In this document: piece by piece, positions 8,982 to 17,232 of the stretch
How positions within the stretch are numbered: the stretch's first letter is position 1
How the letters are laid out: each line of letters opens with the position of its first letter
DNA from: Pseudomonadota bacterium
GTDB lineage: Bacteria > Pseudomonadota > Gammaproteobacteria > Burkholderiales > Burkholderiaceae_B
Length of the DNA: 64,000 nt
Assembly (NCBI GenBank): GCA_023387815.1
Contig: JAEWHK010000018.1
Location: forward strand, 78,817 to 142,816
Reading direction: 5' to 3'
Notes under the pieces: generated by a model
What the model saw: the letters and a program-made list of their open reading frames with translations, nothing else
What the model was told of the DNA's origin: nothing
Database searches by the model: none
Made by a program: the position numbers and the translations under genes

Positions 8982-9443
8982 CTATTTGACCGCAATATGC
9001 ACTTTGACTTCAATCGCGGTTTCTTCACGGCCGTGATATTCCTCAAAGTCTGCCGTAAACGCGCGCTCAAACGCAATGTCATCGCGCTTGAAATACTCCA
9101 AGATATCCAGCCATACGCGGATGACGGTTTCCGGCATTTTGCCTTTGCTGGTAAAGACCAGGTAGCGGCCGGCAGGAACCGTGACATCCACCAGCGGCAA
9201 GGGGCATTTTTCGGGCTTCCGCCCAGCGCCTGCCGTGACGATATATTCACCGTTCTGGTCCGATTCATAGCCGGCATAGATCCCATAGACGGGTTCGTCT
9301 TCGGCCAATTCCGGAACGAGCTCGGTGTAAACGTCGTGCCATAACAGCGGCAGTCTTGCGGTGGTCAGGTTCTCTTCTGCCGCATTGCTGGTGCGCGTCT
9401 GAATACCAAATACATGAAATGAGGGCAGATCTGTGGGTTGCAT
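8982..9443 (-). CDS. GyrI-like / AraC effector-binding-domain protein
   Basis: Protein of 153 residues consisting only of the small-molecule-binding domain found at the C terminus of some AraC regulators and in GyrI/SbmC. Visible family features are FHVFGIQTRTSN, the YGIYAGYESDQNGEYIVTAG strand region and VPAGRYLVFTSKG. It has no DNA-binding domain, so it probably acts as a stand-alone ligand sequestration or modulator protein. ATG 9443 has an AAGG site. It stands alone between a flavoenzyme gene and a small membrane protein gene. Its ligand is unknown. Confidence 0.75.
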   Translation of the reverse strand: MQPTDLPSFHVFGIQTRTSNAAEENLTTARLPLLWHDVYTELVPELAEDEPVYGIYAGYESDQNGEYIVTAGAGRKPEKCPLPLVDVTVPAGRYLVFTSKGKMPETVIRVWLDILEYFKRDDIAFERAFTADFEEYHGREETAIEVKVHIAVK

Positions 9444-9529
9444 CTGGTACCTTGTGAGAATCTCGCCGCAGAATGTCCTTGCGGCGAGGTTCAGTGAAAA
9501 ATATCAGCCTTGATAGTCAGCGTTGAAAA

Positions 9530-9718
9530 TCAGCCTTGTCGTGCAGAGGCGATTTTCTTGTCTGTATTGTACTGACTGAGGGCATAAACAGCCCAAAGCG
9601 CGGCGGGCAGCCAGCCAATCAGGGTAATCTGCAGGATGAGGCAGATAATGCCGGCTAAGGGGCGTCCGATGGTAAAAAATACGACAAAAGGCAGGAAAAT
9701 GGCCAGAAGCAGTCTCAT
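9530..9718 (-). CDS. YqaE/Pmp3-family small membrane protein
   Basis: Protein of 62 residues with two hydrophobic helices (LLLAIFLPFVVFFTIG and ICLILQITLIGWLPAALWAVYAL) and a short hydrophilic tail. This is the layout of the Pmp3/YqaE stress-induced membrane protein family, which is linked to membrane potential and salt or cold stress. The family's conserved ILTLIGWLPG-type segment is seen as LQITLIGWLPAALWA. It is a single gene, in the same direction as the GyrI-like gene 86 bases downstream. Confidence 0.85.
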   Translation of the reverse strand: MRLLLAIFLPFVVFFTIGRPLAGIICLILQITLIGWLPAALWAVYALSQYNTDKKIASARQG

Positions 9719-9908
9719 ATGTGTTCCCGTAATACGATGCAGTTATTATAAACGCGATACAGGGTGGTAGATGGCGACAAATCGCGTAATATCAACTTCC
9801 AGCCAGCGAAAAAACTCAATCTGTCCCGGTTCACGTGTATCAAAGAATCGCGTCAGTCGCAGAATCGCTTCAATCATAGAATCACATCAATCATATTAAG
9901 GATCGCAT

Positions 9909-10448
9909 ATGTCACCTCAGGATATTCTTGATTTCTGGTTTGTGGAAACACCCCCCGAAAACTGGTTTACCAGCGATCCGCAGTTTGATGCGACCATTAC
10001 CGAGAGATTTACCGAGGTCTGGGAACAGGCCCGCAGGGCGGAACTCAGCGGCTGGCGTGGCACGATCAAGGGGCGTCTGGCGGAAATTATTGTGCTGGAC
10101 CAGTTCTCGCGCAATATCGCACGCGGCACGCCCGAGGCCTTCGCGCAGGACAATATGGCGCTTGTGTTATCACAGGAAGCTTCCCGTACACCGGAGTTCG
10201 AAGAGCTGACGCAGCAGGAATACAATTTTCTGCTGATGCCGATGATGCATTCAGAATCCACCGTGATCCATCAGGCAGCCGAGTGTCTTTTCCGCAAATA
10301 CGGGTCCGACGAGTCTTATCAGTTCGAACTCAAGCACAAGGCGATTATTGATGCGTTTGGCCGTTATCCGCACCGAAACGAGATACTGGGTCGGCACTCC
10401 ACGGATGAAGAAATCGCCTTTTTGAAAGAACCCGGCTCGTCGTTCTGA
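9909..10448 (+). CDS. DUF924-family protein
   Basis: Protein of 179 residues matching the DUF924 family, which has a TPR-like helical fold and no assigned function. Typical segments are ILDFWFVETPPENWF, the WRGTIKGRLAEIIVLDQFSRNIARGTPEAFAQD core and FLLMPMMHSE. It is monocistronic: the preceding gene is divergent, and 10449-10853 separates it from the efflux genes. No signal peptide or membrane segment is seen, so it is probably cytoplasmic. Confidence 0.88.
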   Translation: MSPQDILDFWFVETPPENWFTSDPQFDATITERFTEVWEQARRAELSGWRGTIKGRLAEIIVLDQFSRNIARGTPEAFAQDNMALVLSQEASRTPEFEELTQQEYNFLLMPMMHSESTVIHQAAECLFRKYGSDESYQFELKHKAIIDAFGRYPHRNEILGRHSTDEEIAFLKEPGSSF

Positions 10449-10853
10449 CATAGACCGATCTGTCATTCTGTAGCGGCGCGGTTGGTCGATGACGAGTTCC
10501 TTCGCTCGTCGCCGCAGCGTTCTTGCGTGAGTCGCTGCGAGTTTCCTGAATTGCCGCTATCAAGTCGCCGCCCGTTTTACCTCTTGATGCGCCTACACTT
10601 CATAGTGGCCGCGAGTCTTACGCAGGACTGAAAATCCCGGCATTTCACAACACAATCAGGCACTTGTAGCCCCTGCTTGCTATAAAAAGTTTGACCTGAA
10701 ACATGCCAATCGCTATGATTATTTGACCAAGCAATTATTGCTTACCCAATAAATAGATTTTGAATTATTTCACGCTCCCCCGAAAGCAGATGATGCCACG
10801 GGGCATCGTTGTTGTCGTTACTTTCGGCTAAAACTTCACGGTTGTCATCGTCC
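10449..10853 (+). promoter_or_regulatory. Gene-free region with a good sigma-70 promoter for the efflux operon
   Basis: No credible gene in these 405 bases. The left part holds GC-rich stem-loops: GACGAG / CTCGTC (10491-10510) nested in GCGGCG / CGCCGC (10473-10515), and GCAGCG / CGCTGC (10514-10538). These may end DUF924 transcription, though no T-run follows. The right part has TTGACC (10691-10696), a 17-base spacer and TATGAT (10714-10719), a near-consensus promoter pointing at the HlyD-type gene. Confidence 0.6.
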
Positions 10854-12215
10854 ATGAGTTCCAGTTCCAATTCCACATCGGCTGCCCCTGCTGCGCAGCC
10901 TGCACGCACTGCTCCCGCCGGCAAAGGCCCTCAGGGCACACCGCCGAAAAAGACCGCCAGTAAAAAGCGCGGTTTTCTGTTCAAGCTGCTGTTCCTGATT
11001 ATTGTCATTGTGGCCATTATTGCAGGTGTCATGTATTACCTGAATGGTCGCTGGTATGAAAGTACAGACGATGCGTACGTCCAGGGCAATGTGATTCAGA
11101 TTACACCGCAGGTAGGCGGAACCGTTGTGGGCATTTTTGCAGATGATGGTGACTTTGTGCGCACCGGAGATACACTGATTCGTCTGGATCCCACCGAGGC
11201 CGAGGTGGCATTGAACGAAGCCAAGGCCACACTGGCCAAGACGGTCAGACAGGTTCGCAGTCTCTATAGCCAGGCCAGCGGTGCAGAAGCCACATCCGGC
11301 GCGCAACAGGCATTGGTACAGGCTCAGGAGTCTGCCGTCAAAGGCGCGAAGACCGCAATGGAAAAAGCCCGTTCCGATTATGCACGTCGTCAGCGCCTGG
11401 TGAAATCCGGGGCGATTTCTGAAGAGGAAAGCGCGCATGCCCGCGATCTGTTCCAGCAGGCACAAAGCGAATACCAATCTGCCCTGAGCCAGCTGGAAGC
11501 CACTCGCGGCCAGTTCACCGCTTCTCAGCAAAGTGCGGAAGTGAGCAAGGCATTGGTAGCGGGCACGCTGATCAATCAGCATCCTGATATTCTGGTAGCA
11601 GAATCCAGACTGAAAGCCGCCTATCTGAACTTTGTTCGCAGCACCATTACTGCGCCGGCAGATGGCTATGTGGCCAAGCGCGCAGCGCAGGTAGGTCAGC
11701 GCGTTGCCGCCGGCAGCGCCATGATGGCCGTTGTGCCATTGAACAATGTCTGGATTTACGCAAACTTCAAGGAAACCCAGCTCAAGGATATGCGTATTGG
11801 CCAGCCTGTAAAAATCACATCTGACCTGTATGGTGACGACGTGGTTTATGACGGCGTGATCAGCAGCCTGGGCATTGGTACTGGAAGCGCCTTTGCCCTG
11901 CTGCCCGCCCAGAACGCCACCGGCAACTGGATCAAGATTGTGCAGCGGATTCCTGTACGCGTGGAATTCACCAAGGCAGAACAATTGCAGAAACACCCTT
12001 TGCGTATCGGCATGTCCATGTTTGTTGAAACTGATCTGCACAATACCGATGGCGCGGTGCTTTCTGAAGGCGTCAATCCGAAGAGCAAGCTGATGACATC
12101 CGTCTATGATCAGCAGGTGGCTGCGGCCGACCGTCTGATTTCGGAAATCGTGCAGCAAAATCTGGCGAGCGATGACACTGCCGACAAGACAGATGTGAAA
12201 AACACAAATGAGTAA
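10854..12215 (+). CDS. EmrA/HlyD-type membrane fusion protein of a multidrug efflux system
   Basis: Periplasmic adaptor of 453 residues. A Ser/Pro/Ala-rich cytoplasmic tail (residues 1-45) precedes one membrane helix (FKLLFLIIVIVAIIAGVMYY). The conserved STDDAYVQGNVIQITPQVGGTV starts the barrel-sandwich domain, followed by a long alpha-helical hairpin with Ala/Gln-rich coiled coil (about 110-250) and a beta-barrel (ITAPADGYVAKRAAQVGQRV, VWIYANFKETQL). ATG 10854 is preferred over a TTG-initiated frame from 10809. Its last 8 bases overlap the start of the EmrB-like gene, a sign of translational coupling. The pair would export toxic compounds, with an outer-membrane TolC partner encoded elsewhere. 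Confidence 0.88.
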   Translation: MSSSSNSTSAAPAAQPARTAPAGKGPQGTPPKKTASKKRGFLFKLLFLIIVIVAIIAGVMYYLNGRWYESTDDAYVQGNVIQITPQVGGTVVGIFADDGDFVRTGDTLIRLDPTEAEVALNEAKATLAKTVRQVRSLYSQASGAEATSGAQQALVQAQESAVKGAKTAMEKARSDYARRQRLVKSGAISEEESAHARDLFQQAQSEYQSALSQLEATRGQFTASQQSAEVSKALVAGTLINQHPDILVAESRLKAAYLNFVRSTITAPADGYVAKRAAQVGQRVAAGSAMMAVVPLNNVWIYANFKETQLKDMRIGQPVKITSDLYGDDVVYDGVISSLGIGTGSAFALLPAQNATGNWIKIVQRIPVRVEFTKAEQLQKHPLRIGMSMFVETDLHNTDGAVLSEGVNPKSKLMTSVYDQQVAAADRLISEIVQQNLASDDTADKTDVKNTNE

Positions 12216-13770
12216 CGAGAAACCCCAGGCGGGACCGCCAGGGACACCTCCACAGCCGTTTGCCCCAGCCAGCCTGTGGCTGACCACGCTGGGGCTGTGT
12301 CTGGCAACCTTTATGCAGGTGCTCGATACCACGATTGCAAATGTGTCCCTGCCGACCATCGCCGGTAATCTGGGTGTGAGTTCATCCCAGAGTACCTGGA
12401 TTATTACGTCTTTTGCGGTCAGCAATGCCATCACCCTGCCCTTGACCGGCTTTCTGAGCAGGCGCTTCGGTGAAGTGCGCCTCTTTAATATATGCACAGT
12501 TCTGTTTGTGATTACGTCTTTCCTTTGCGGGATTTCGACGAATATGACAGAACTGATTATTTTCCGGGCACTTCAGGGCGCCGTCGCCGGTCCCATGTAC
12601 CCGATTACGCAGAGTCTGCTGATCTCGATATATCCAGCTGCACGCCGCGGTATGGCACTTGCCATATTGTCCATGGTGACGGTTGTCGCGCCGGTGGCCG
12701 GCCCGATTCTGGGCGGATGGATCACCAGCAGTTATTCCTGGGAATGGATTTTCTTCATCAATATTCCGGTTGGCCTGCTGGCCAGTTTCATTGTCTTCAT
12801 ACAGATGCGCTCTCGTCCCGTGACCACCATCAAATCTGGTGTGGATTACATGGGCCTGATTCTGCTGATTGTGGCTGTGGGTTCGCTGCAGGTGGTACTG
12901 GATCTGGGTAATGAGAAGGACTGGTTCGGTTCCGACTTTATTGTGATTCTGACGATTGTCGCGGTGATCGGTACGATTGCATTCCTGATATGGGAGCTGA
13001 CGCATCCCGATCCGATTGTGAATCTGACGCTGTTCAGGCATCGCAATTTCGCCTTTGGCACCATCGCACTGATTTTTGGCTACTCCGCTTTCTTTGCCAT
13101 TGGCCTCTTGATTCCATTATGGCTGCAGCGCACACTGAACTATGACTCCATGTGGTCGGGCATTGTGTCTGCGCCTATCGGGATTCTGCCGGTCTTCCTG
13201 GCGCCGATTGTGGGCAAATATGCCAACCGAATTGACCTGCGTATTCTTGCGTCCATGTCATTCATTGTGATGTCCTTTACATCATTCTGGCGTGCTGATT
13301 TCACCACCGATCTGGACTATATGCACATCGCCATGACGCAGCTGGTGCTGGGTCTGGGTGTCGCATTCTTCTTCATGCCGGTGCTGACCATTCTGCTGTC
13401 GGATCTGCGGCCGGATGAAATCGCGGCGGGCTCAGGTCTGGCCGCGTTTCTTCGGGTACTGGGCGGCAGCTTCTCTGCATCGATCACGACTTTCCTTTGG
13501 GATCATCGTACCGTGATCCATCACGCCCAATTGGCGGAAAATATTAATGTCTATAATCCGACGGCGGTAGAAGCACTCAAGAAGTACGGAGAAACAACAG
13601 AGATTGCCGCCGCCAATATCAATAACCTGATCAATCAGCAGGCGTTGCAGATATCGTTCAATGAAGTGTTCTGGGGACTGGGCTGGCTTTTTGTCGGACT
13701 GGTTTTTCTGGTGTGGCTGACCAAGCCGCCATTCATGGCGAAACCGGGAGCAGCATCGGGCGGACATTGA
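12208..13770 (+). CDS. EmrB/QacA-type (DHA2) MFS multidrug transporter
   Basis: Proton-driven exporter of 520 residues with the 14-helix DHA2 layout. Family motifs seen are LDTTIANVSLPTIAGNLGVS in helix 1, the loop FLSRRFGEVRLF, and the antiporter motif VVAPVAGPILGGWI with SWEWIFFINIPVGLL. The extended C-terminal half contains GSGLAAFLRVLGGSFS. It overlaps the adaptor gene by 8 bases and forms its tripartite partner. No dedicated MarR-type regulator gene adjoins the pair. Confidence 0.9.
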   Translation: MSNEKPQAGPPGTPPQPFAPASLWLTTLGLCLATFMQVLDTTIANVSLPTIAGNLGVSSSQSTWIITSFAVSNAITLPLTGFLSRRFGEVRLFNICTVLFVITSFLCGISTNMTELIIFRALQGAVAGPMYPITQSLLISIYPAARRGMALAILSMVTVVAPVAGPILGGWITSSYSWEWIFFINIPVGLLASFIVFIQMRSRPVTTIKSGVDYMGLILLIVAVGSLQVVLDLGNEKDWFGSDFIVILTIVAVIGTIAFLIWELTHPDPIVNLTLFRHRNFAFGTIALIFGYSAFFAIGLLIPLWLQRTLNYDSMWSGIVSAPIGILPVFLAPIVGKYANRIDLRILASMSFIVMSFTSFWRADFTTDLDYMHIAMTQLVLGLGVAFFFMPVLTILLSDLRPDEIAAGSGLAAFLRVLGGSFSASITTFLWDHRTVIHHAQLAENINVYNPTAVEALKKYGETTEIAAANINNLINQQALQISFNEVFWGLGWLFVGLVFLVWLTKPPFMAKPGAASGGH

Positions 13771-13858
13771 TGTGGAGGAGAACAAGGCGCAGCCTGGAAA
13801 CGACGTTTTTCATGGCTGCGTCTTTACATTCAGGGCACGTAAAACCAGAAAATCTGCC

Positions 13859-14752
13859 CTATTTGATTCGCTTCAATTCCCGTTTGAGGATTTCATGAAT
13901 TTCCAGAGCCAGGGTACTTGTGACATGGATGGTTGAAGTGAGTATGTAATACGAAAACTGCACCTTGGGCTCCAGGTCTTTTACGACAATGCCCATATGC
14001 TTGCAACTATTGGCCACCAATGGATTCACAATACTGATGCCCATGCCAAGCCCGACCATATTGCATATGGCCGCAGCAAAACGACATTCGTAATACATCT
14101 TCCGGTAGTCTTCATCCAGATTCACAAATAGCGCATCGATATGGCGTCTAGTACCGTCTCCTGAATGCAGAGAGATAAACGATTGCCCTTTGAAGTCCCT
14201 GATTTTCAGCGGACGTTTGAGACGTGCCAAAGTATGATTTTTCGGCACAACGCCCACACCTTGCAGAGTATCGATACGCTCGTGACTCATTCCTGCCATG
14301 TCGTCTACGTATGCCGAGATACCTACATCGCAATAACTGGACGTGACCCATTGGGCCACTGTTCCTGAATCTCCCACATAAAGCGATAAGCGAGTCTCGG
14401 GAAATTTCTCAGCAAATATTTTCATCACACCTGGCATTAAAGTCAGTGCGATGGAAGGTACGGCCGCGATGCGAAGATGGCCTATTCCCTGTCTGCGAAT
14501 ATTACGCGCTGACGCCTTGATGTCCTGTAATCCAACAAACGCACGCTCAACATCTCGAAAAAAAGCCCGTGCCTCTGGTGTCGGTGTGAGTCGCCCGGCA
14601 ACCCGACTGAACAGACTGAATCCCGTGTGACGTTCCAACTGCGCAATCAGGCGGCTGATGTTTGGCTGCGAGGTGTGAAGTTCTCTTGCTGCAGCGGTCA
14701 TTGACCCCGTCAGGATAATTGCCCTGAATGCTTCGACTTGCTTGAACTGCAT
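13859..14752 (-). CDS. LysR-family regulator, opine-catabolism type
   Basis: LysR regulator of about 297 residues. The N-terminal helix-turn-helix is FRAIILTGSMTAAARELHTSQPNISRLIAQLE, and the effector domain resembles the OccR/NocR opine group (IAAVPSIALTLMPGVMKIFAEKFPE, VGLGMGISIVNPL). Start ATG 14752 has GGAGGG four bases upstream; an in-frame GTG at 14764 would bury that site. It is divergent from the ABC/lyase operon at 14987-20253 and is the obvious regulator of it. The region between the two genes has an ATC-N11-GAT dyad at 14834-14850 that could be part of its site. Confidence 0.88.
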   Translation of the reverse strand: MQFKQVEAFRAIILTGSMTAAARELHTSQPNISRLIAQLERHTGFSLFSRVAGRLTPTPEARAFFRDVERAFVGLQDIKASARNIRRQGIGHLRIAAVPSIALTLMPGVMKIFAEKFPETRLSLYVGDSGTVAQWVTSSYCDVGISAYVDDMAGMSHERIDTLQGVGVVPKNHTLARLKRPLKIRDFKGQSFISLHSGDGTRRHIDALFVNLDEDYRKMYYECRFAAAICNMVGLGMGISIVNPLVANSCKHMGIVVKDLEPKVQFSYYILTSTIHVTSTLALEIHEILKRELKRIK

Positions 14753-14867
14753 GGATCCCTCCACATGAAAAATTCATATCGCCAGGCATGCGTGATCGCC
14801 TCAACAAGGCCTGGTTCACGTAAACGAGCATATATCAATTCCGTATGGATTATAGCGATATTGTGAT

Positions 14868-14896
14868 TTGATTTATATGGTCGCGCAAACTATAGT
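14868..14896 (+). promoter_or_regulatory. Sigma-70-like promoter of the ABC/lyase operon
   Basis: TTGATT (14868-14873) and TATAGT (14891-14896) with a 17-base spacer, about 90 bases before the binding-protein ATG. The leader also holds a 13-base sequence (AAGACAAATTACT) repeated in tandem at 14945 and 14960. An AGGAG ribosome site sits at 14976-14980. Confidence 0.6.
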
Positions 14897-14986
14897 CAAT
14901 TCAAGGCCGCGAGTTAAGCCAGCATAAAGGCCCCAAAAGTAGCGAAGACAAATTACTCAAAGACAAATTACTTTTAGGAGCGATGT

Positions 14987-15838
14987 ATGAAGCCAGGTTT
15001 CAACAAAAATGTACGCACCGCATGTTGCGTATCAATCGTCTGGGCAGCCATGTTTGGTGCAATGGGAGGAGCACATGCTGAAATGCCGGCTGTTCCCTCG
15101 TACATTGCCGACAAGCCGAAGCTGAATGTTGGCGTTCGTTGCGATCAGCCACCGTATGGATTTCAGGATTCCAAAGGTGATTTTGCGGGTGTCGAAACCG
15201 ATATGGCCAGGCAGCTGGCCGAATGGATATACGGGGACAGGCAAAAGGTGCAGTTCTCTTGCGTCACGGCAGAGAATCGCATTCCTCAACTTGCGGGAAA
15301 GCGCGTAGATCTGTTGATTGCAACGCTTGGCGTCACACCTGAACGATCACGTGTCATCGACTTCAGTATTCCGTATCGCTGGGGAGCCAGTGGCGTATTG
15401 ACTCGGGCAGATAGTGATGTGAAGAAAATCGCAGAGCTGGCAGGCAAGACAGTTGCCGTACCCAAAGGGTCTGTTCAGGCTAAATGGTTCGAAGACAATA
15501 TGCCTGACGTGAAAACCTTACGATTGAACACTGCAGCAGATTCGCTGCAGGCGCTCAAGCAGAAGCGTGCGGACGCCTATGCTCACGATGCGGCAACGCT
15601 TGTGGTTATAGCCGCGAATGATAAGGGACTGCGCGTTGTTGATGACCCTTACCAGCTTTCTGATGCAGCAATGGGTCTGCGCAAAAATGAGCCAGAATGG
15701 AAAGCCTATCTGGATGCAGCGGTTGAACGCATGCGCACCGAGAAATTATTTGCCGGCTGGGTGAACACATGGGTTCCGGAAGAAATACGTCCCTATTACG
15801 TTGATGTATTCCAGTCACCTCGTCCTGATCGCAAGTAA
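14987..15838 (+). CDS. Amino-acid-type ABC transporter substrate-binding protein (family 3)
   Basis: Periplasmic binding protein of 283 residues with a signal peptide (basic start, hydrophobic core, cut near AHA-EMP at about residue 31). The family 3 fold follows: LNVGVRCDQPPYGFQDSKGDFAGVETDMARQLAE, then GKRVDLLIATLGVTPERSRVIDFSIPYR, the segment that normally contacts the ligand's amino and carboxylate groups. It heads a six-gene operon with two permeases, a lyase and two ATPases. The ligand is unknown. The lyase suggests an N-substituted aspartate or arginine-like compound. Confidence 0.9.
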   Translation: MKPGFNKNVRTACCVSIVWAAMFGAMGGAHAEMPAVPSYIADKPKLNVGVRCDQPPYGFQDSKGDFAGVETDMARQLAEWIYGDRQKVQFSCVTAENRIPQLAGKRVDLLIATLGVTPERSRVIDFSIPYRWGASGVLTRADSDVKKIAELAGKTVAVPKGSVQAKWFEDNMPDVKTLRLNTAADSLQALKQKRADAYAHDAATLVVIAANDKGLRVVDDPYQLSDAAMGLRKNEPEWKAYLDAAVERMRTEKLFAGWVNTWVPEEIRPYYVDVFQSPRPDRK

Positions 15839-15852
15839 TCGCAGGACTGATC

Positions 15853-16515
15853 ATGACTTTTGATTGGCCATACCTGATTACCCAGTGGCCTGCACTCGTA
15901 GATGGCTTGTGGAAAACGATTCAAGTCAGCCTGCTGGGGATTCTCTTTTCGACCCTCATTGGCATTGTCGGTGCAGGAATCCGTCAACTGAGAATCAAAC
16001 CGCTAATTCCAATCGTCGTAGGATATGTGGAGTTGATACGCAACACGCCCATTCTGGTGCAGCTCTTCTTCATTTTCTATGGACTGCCTTCCATTGGCAT
16101 CAGTCTCTCTTTATTCTGGTCAGGCGTTCTGTGCCTGTCATTGTGGGCCGGTGCTTACCAGATTGAGAATATACGCGGCGGTCTGGTTTCCGTAGAGAAA
16201 GGCATGCTTGAAGCTGCAAGTGCGCTGAATATCAAACCCTTTGGCTACCTGCGATTAATCGCCATTCCAATTGCCATCAGAAGCAGTCTGCCTTCGATGC
16301 TCAATACATCGATTTCGCTGTTGAAGAATTCATCCTATCTGCAGGCCATCGGATTTGCTGAGCTGACTTTTGTTGCGACCGACAGAATCGCAACCGATTT
16401 CAGGGCAATCGAAATGTTTGCTGCCATTGGTGCCATCTATCTGATTCTGGTGATTGTGATCAGTCTTGTTGTACGGCAGATGGAGCATCGTTTGCAAGCT
16501 CCCTTTCGGAGATAA
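15853..16515 (+). CDS. Amino-acid ABC transporter permease (HisM/GlnP type), first
   Basis: Polar amino-acid permease of 220 residues. The N-terminal membrane domain starts GLWKTIQVSLLGILFSTLIGIV. The conserved YVELIRNTPILVQLFFIFYGLP segment is diagnostic of this family, and the cytoplasmic coupling loop is GMLEAASALNIKPFGYLRLIAIPIAIR. It starts 14 bases after the binding-protein gene, with GGAC upstream of the ATG, and lies 3 bases from the next permease gene. It forms a heterodimer with that product. Confidence 0.9.
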   Translation: MTFDWPYLITQWPALVDGLWKTIQVSLLGILFSTLIGIVGAGIRQLRIKPLIPIVVGYVELIRNTPILVQLFFIFYGLPSIGISLSLFWSGVLCLSLWAGAYQIENIRGGLVSVEKGMLEAASALNIKPFGYLRLIAIPIAIRSSLPSMLNTSISLLKNSSYLQAIGFAELTFVATDRIATDFRAIEMFAAIGAIYLILVIVISLVVRQMEHRLQAPFRR

Positions 16516-16518
16516 GCT

Positions 16519-17202
16519 ATGAACGCGTTATTGGACAATTATGTTTTCGTTCTAAAGGGACTGCAACTGACGATCACACTGGCGCTGACGACTTTGCTGT
16601 TTTCCACGATTATCTCGGGCATTCTCGGCGTCCTGTTTACATTGAAGAATCGTGTTCTGCACGCTGTGATCTATCTATATATGGAATTTTTCAGAGCCAT
16701 TCCACTGGTTGTGAATATATTCTGCATCTATTTTGTATTGCCCTTGTTTGATATACAGCTCAGCCCATTCTGGGCAGTGACGATAGGATTGACTTTGTGG
16801 GGAAGTGCAAATGGCATTGAAATTGTGCGCGGCGGTATCCTTTCCATTCCCACTCATCAATGGAACAGTGCCTGGGCATTGGGTCTGAGTACCTATGAAA
16901 CCTATCGGCACATCATCATTCCCCAGGCACTGAAAGCAATCATTCCACCGTTTACCGGTCTTTTGACACTGCTCGTACAGGCGACTTCGCTGGGCGCGCT
17001 GGTCGGGGTCAGTGAATTTCTCAAAGTGAGCCAGATTATTGTTGAACGCAGCACGATCATGGGTGGATCCACGCCGGCTTTCAATGTTTATGTCTGTGTT
17101 TTGCTTATCTATTTCGTCATATGTTCGCTATTGACGTGGCTGAGTCGTTATCTTGAACGGCGCTTGAACAGCCCACTAAGAATCCGCACTGATCAAGTGT
17201 AA
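16519..17202 (+). CDS. Amino-acid ABC transporter permease (HisQ/GlnP type), second
   Basis: Permease of 227 residues, partner of the preceding one. Family features are LKGLQLTITLALTTLLFSTI, YMEFFRAIPLVVNIFCIYFVLPLF and the coupling loop SAWALGLSTYETYRHIIIPQALKAIIPP. A CGGAG site precedes the ATG. Having two distinct permease genes rather than one homodimeric permease is typical of octopine/nopaline and histidine/arginine importers, which agrees with the opine-type LysR regulator. Confidence 0.9.
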   Translation: MNALLDNYVFVLKGLQLTITLALTTLLFSTIISGILGVLFTLKNRVLHAVIYLYMEFFRAIPLVVNIFCIYFVLPLFDIQLSPFWAVTIGLTLWGSANGIEIVRGGILSIPTHQWNSAWALGLSTYETYRHIIIPQALKAIIPPFTGLLTLLVQATSLGALVGVSEFLKVSQIIVERSTIMGGSTPAFNVYVCVLLIYFVICSLLTWLSRYLERRLNSPLRIRTDQV

Positions 17203-17232
17203 ATATCACAATTTTGTTTAAAGGTTTAGATT

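Noticed and set aside
10845..12497. Minus-strand open frame of 550 codons opposite the efflux adaptor
   Set aside because: Rich in Cys, His and Arg with no domain; the plus strand encodes a textbook EmrA-type protein there.
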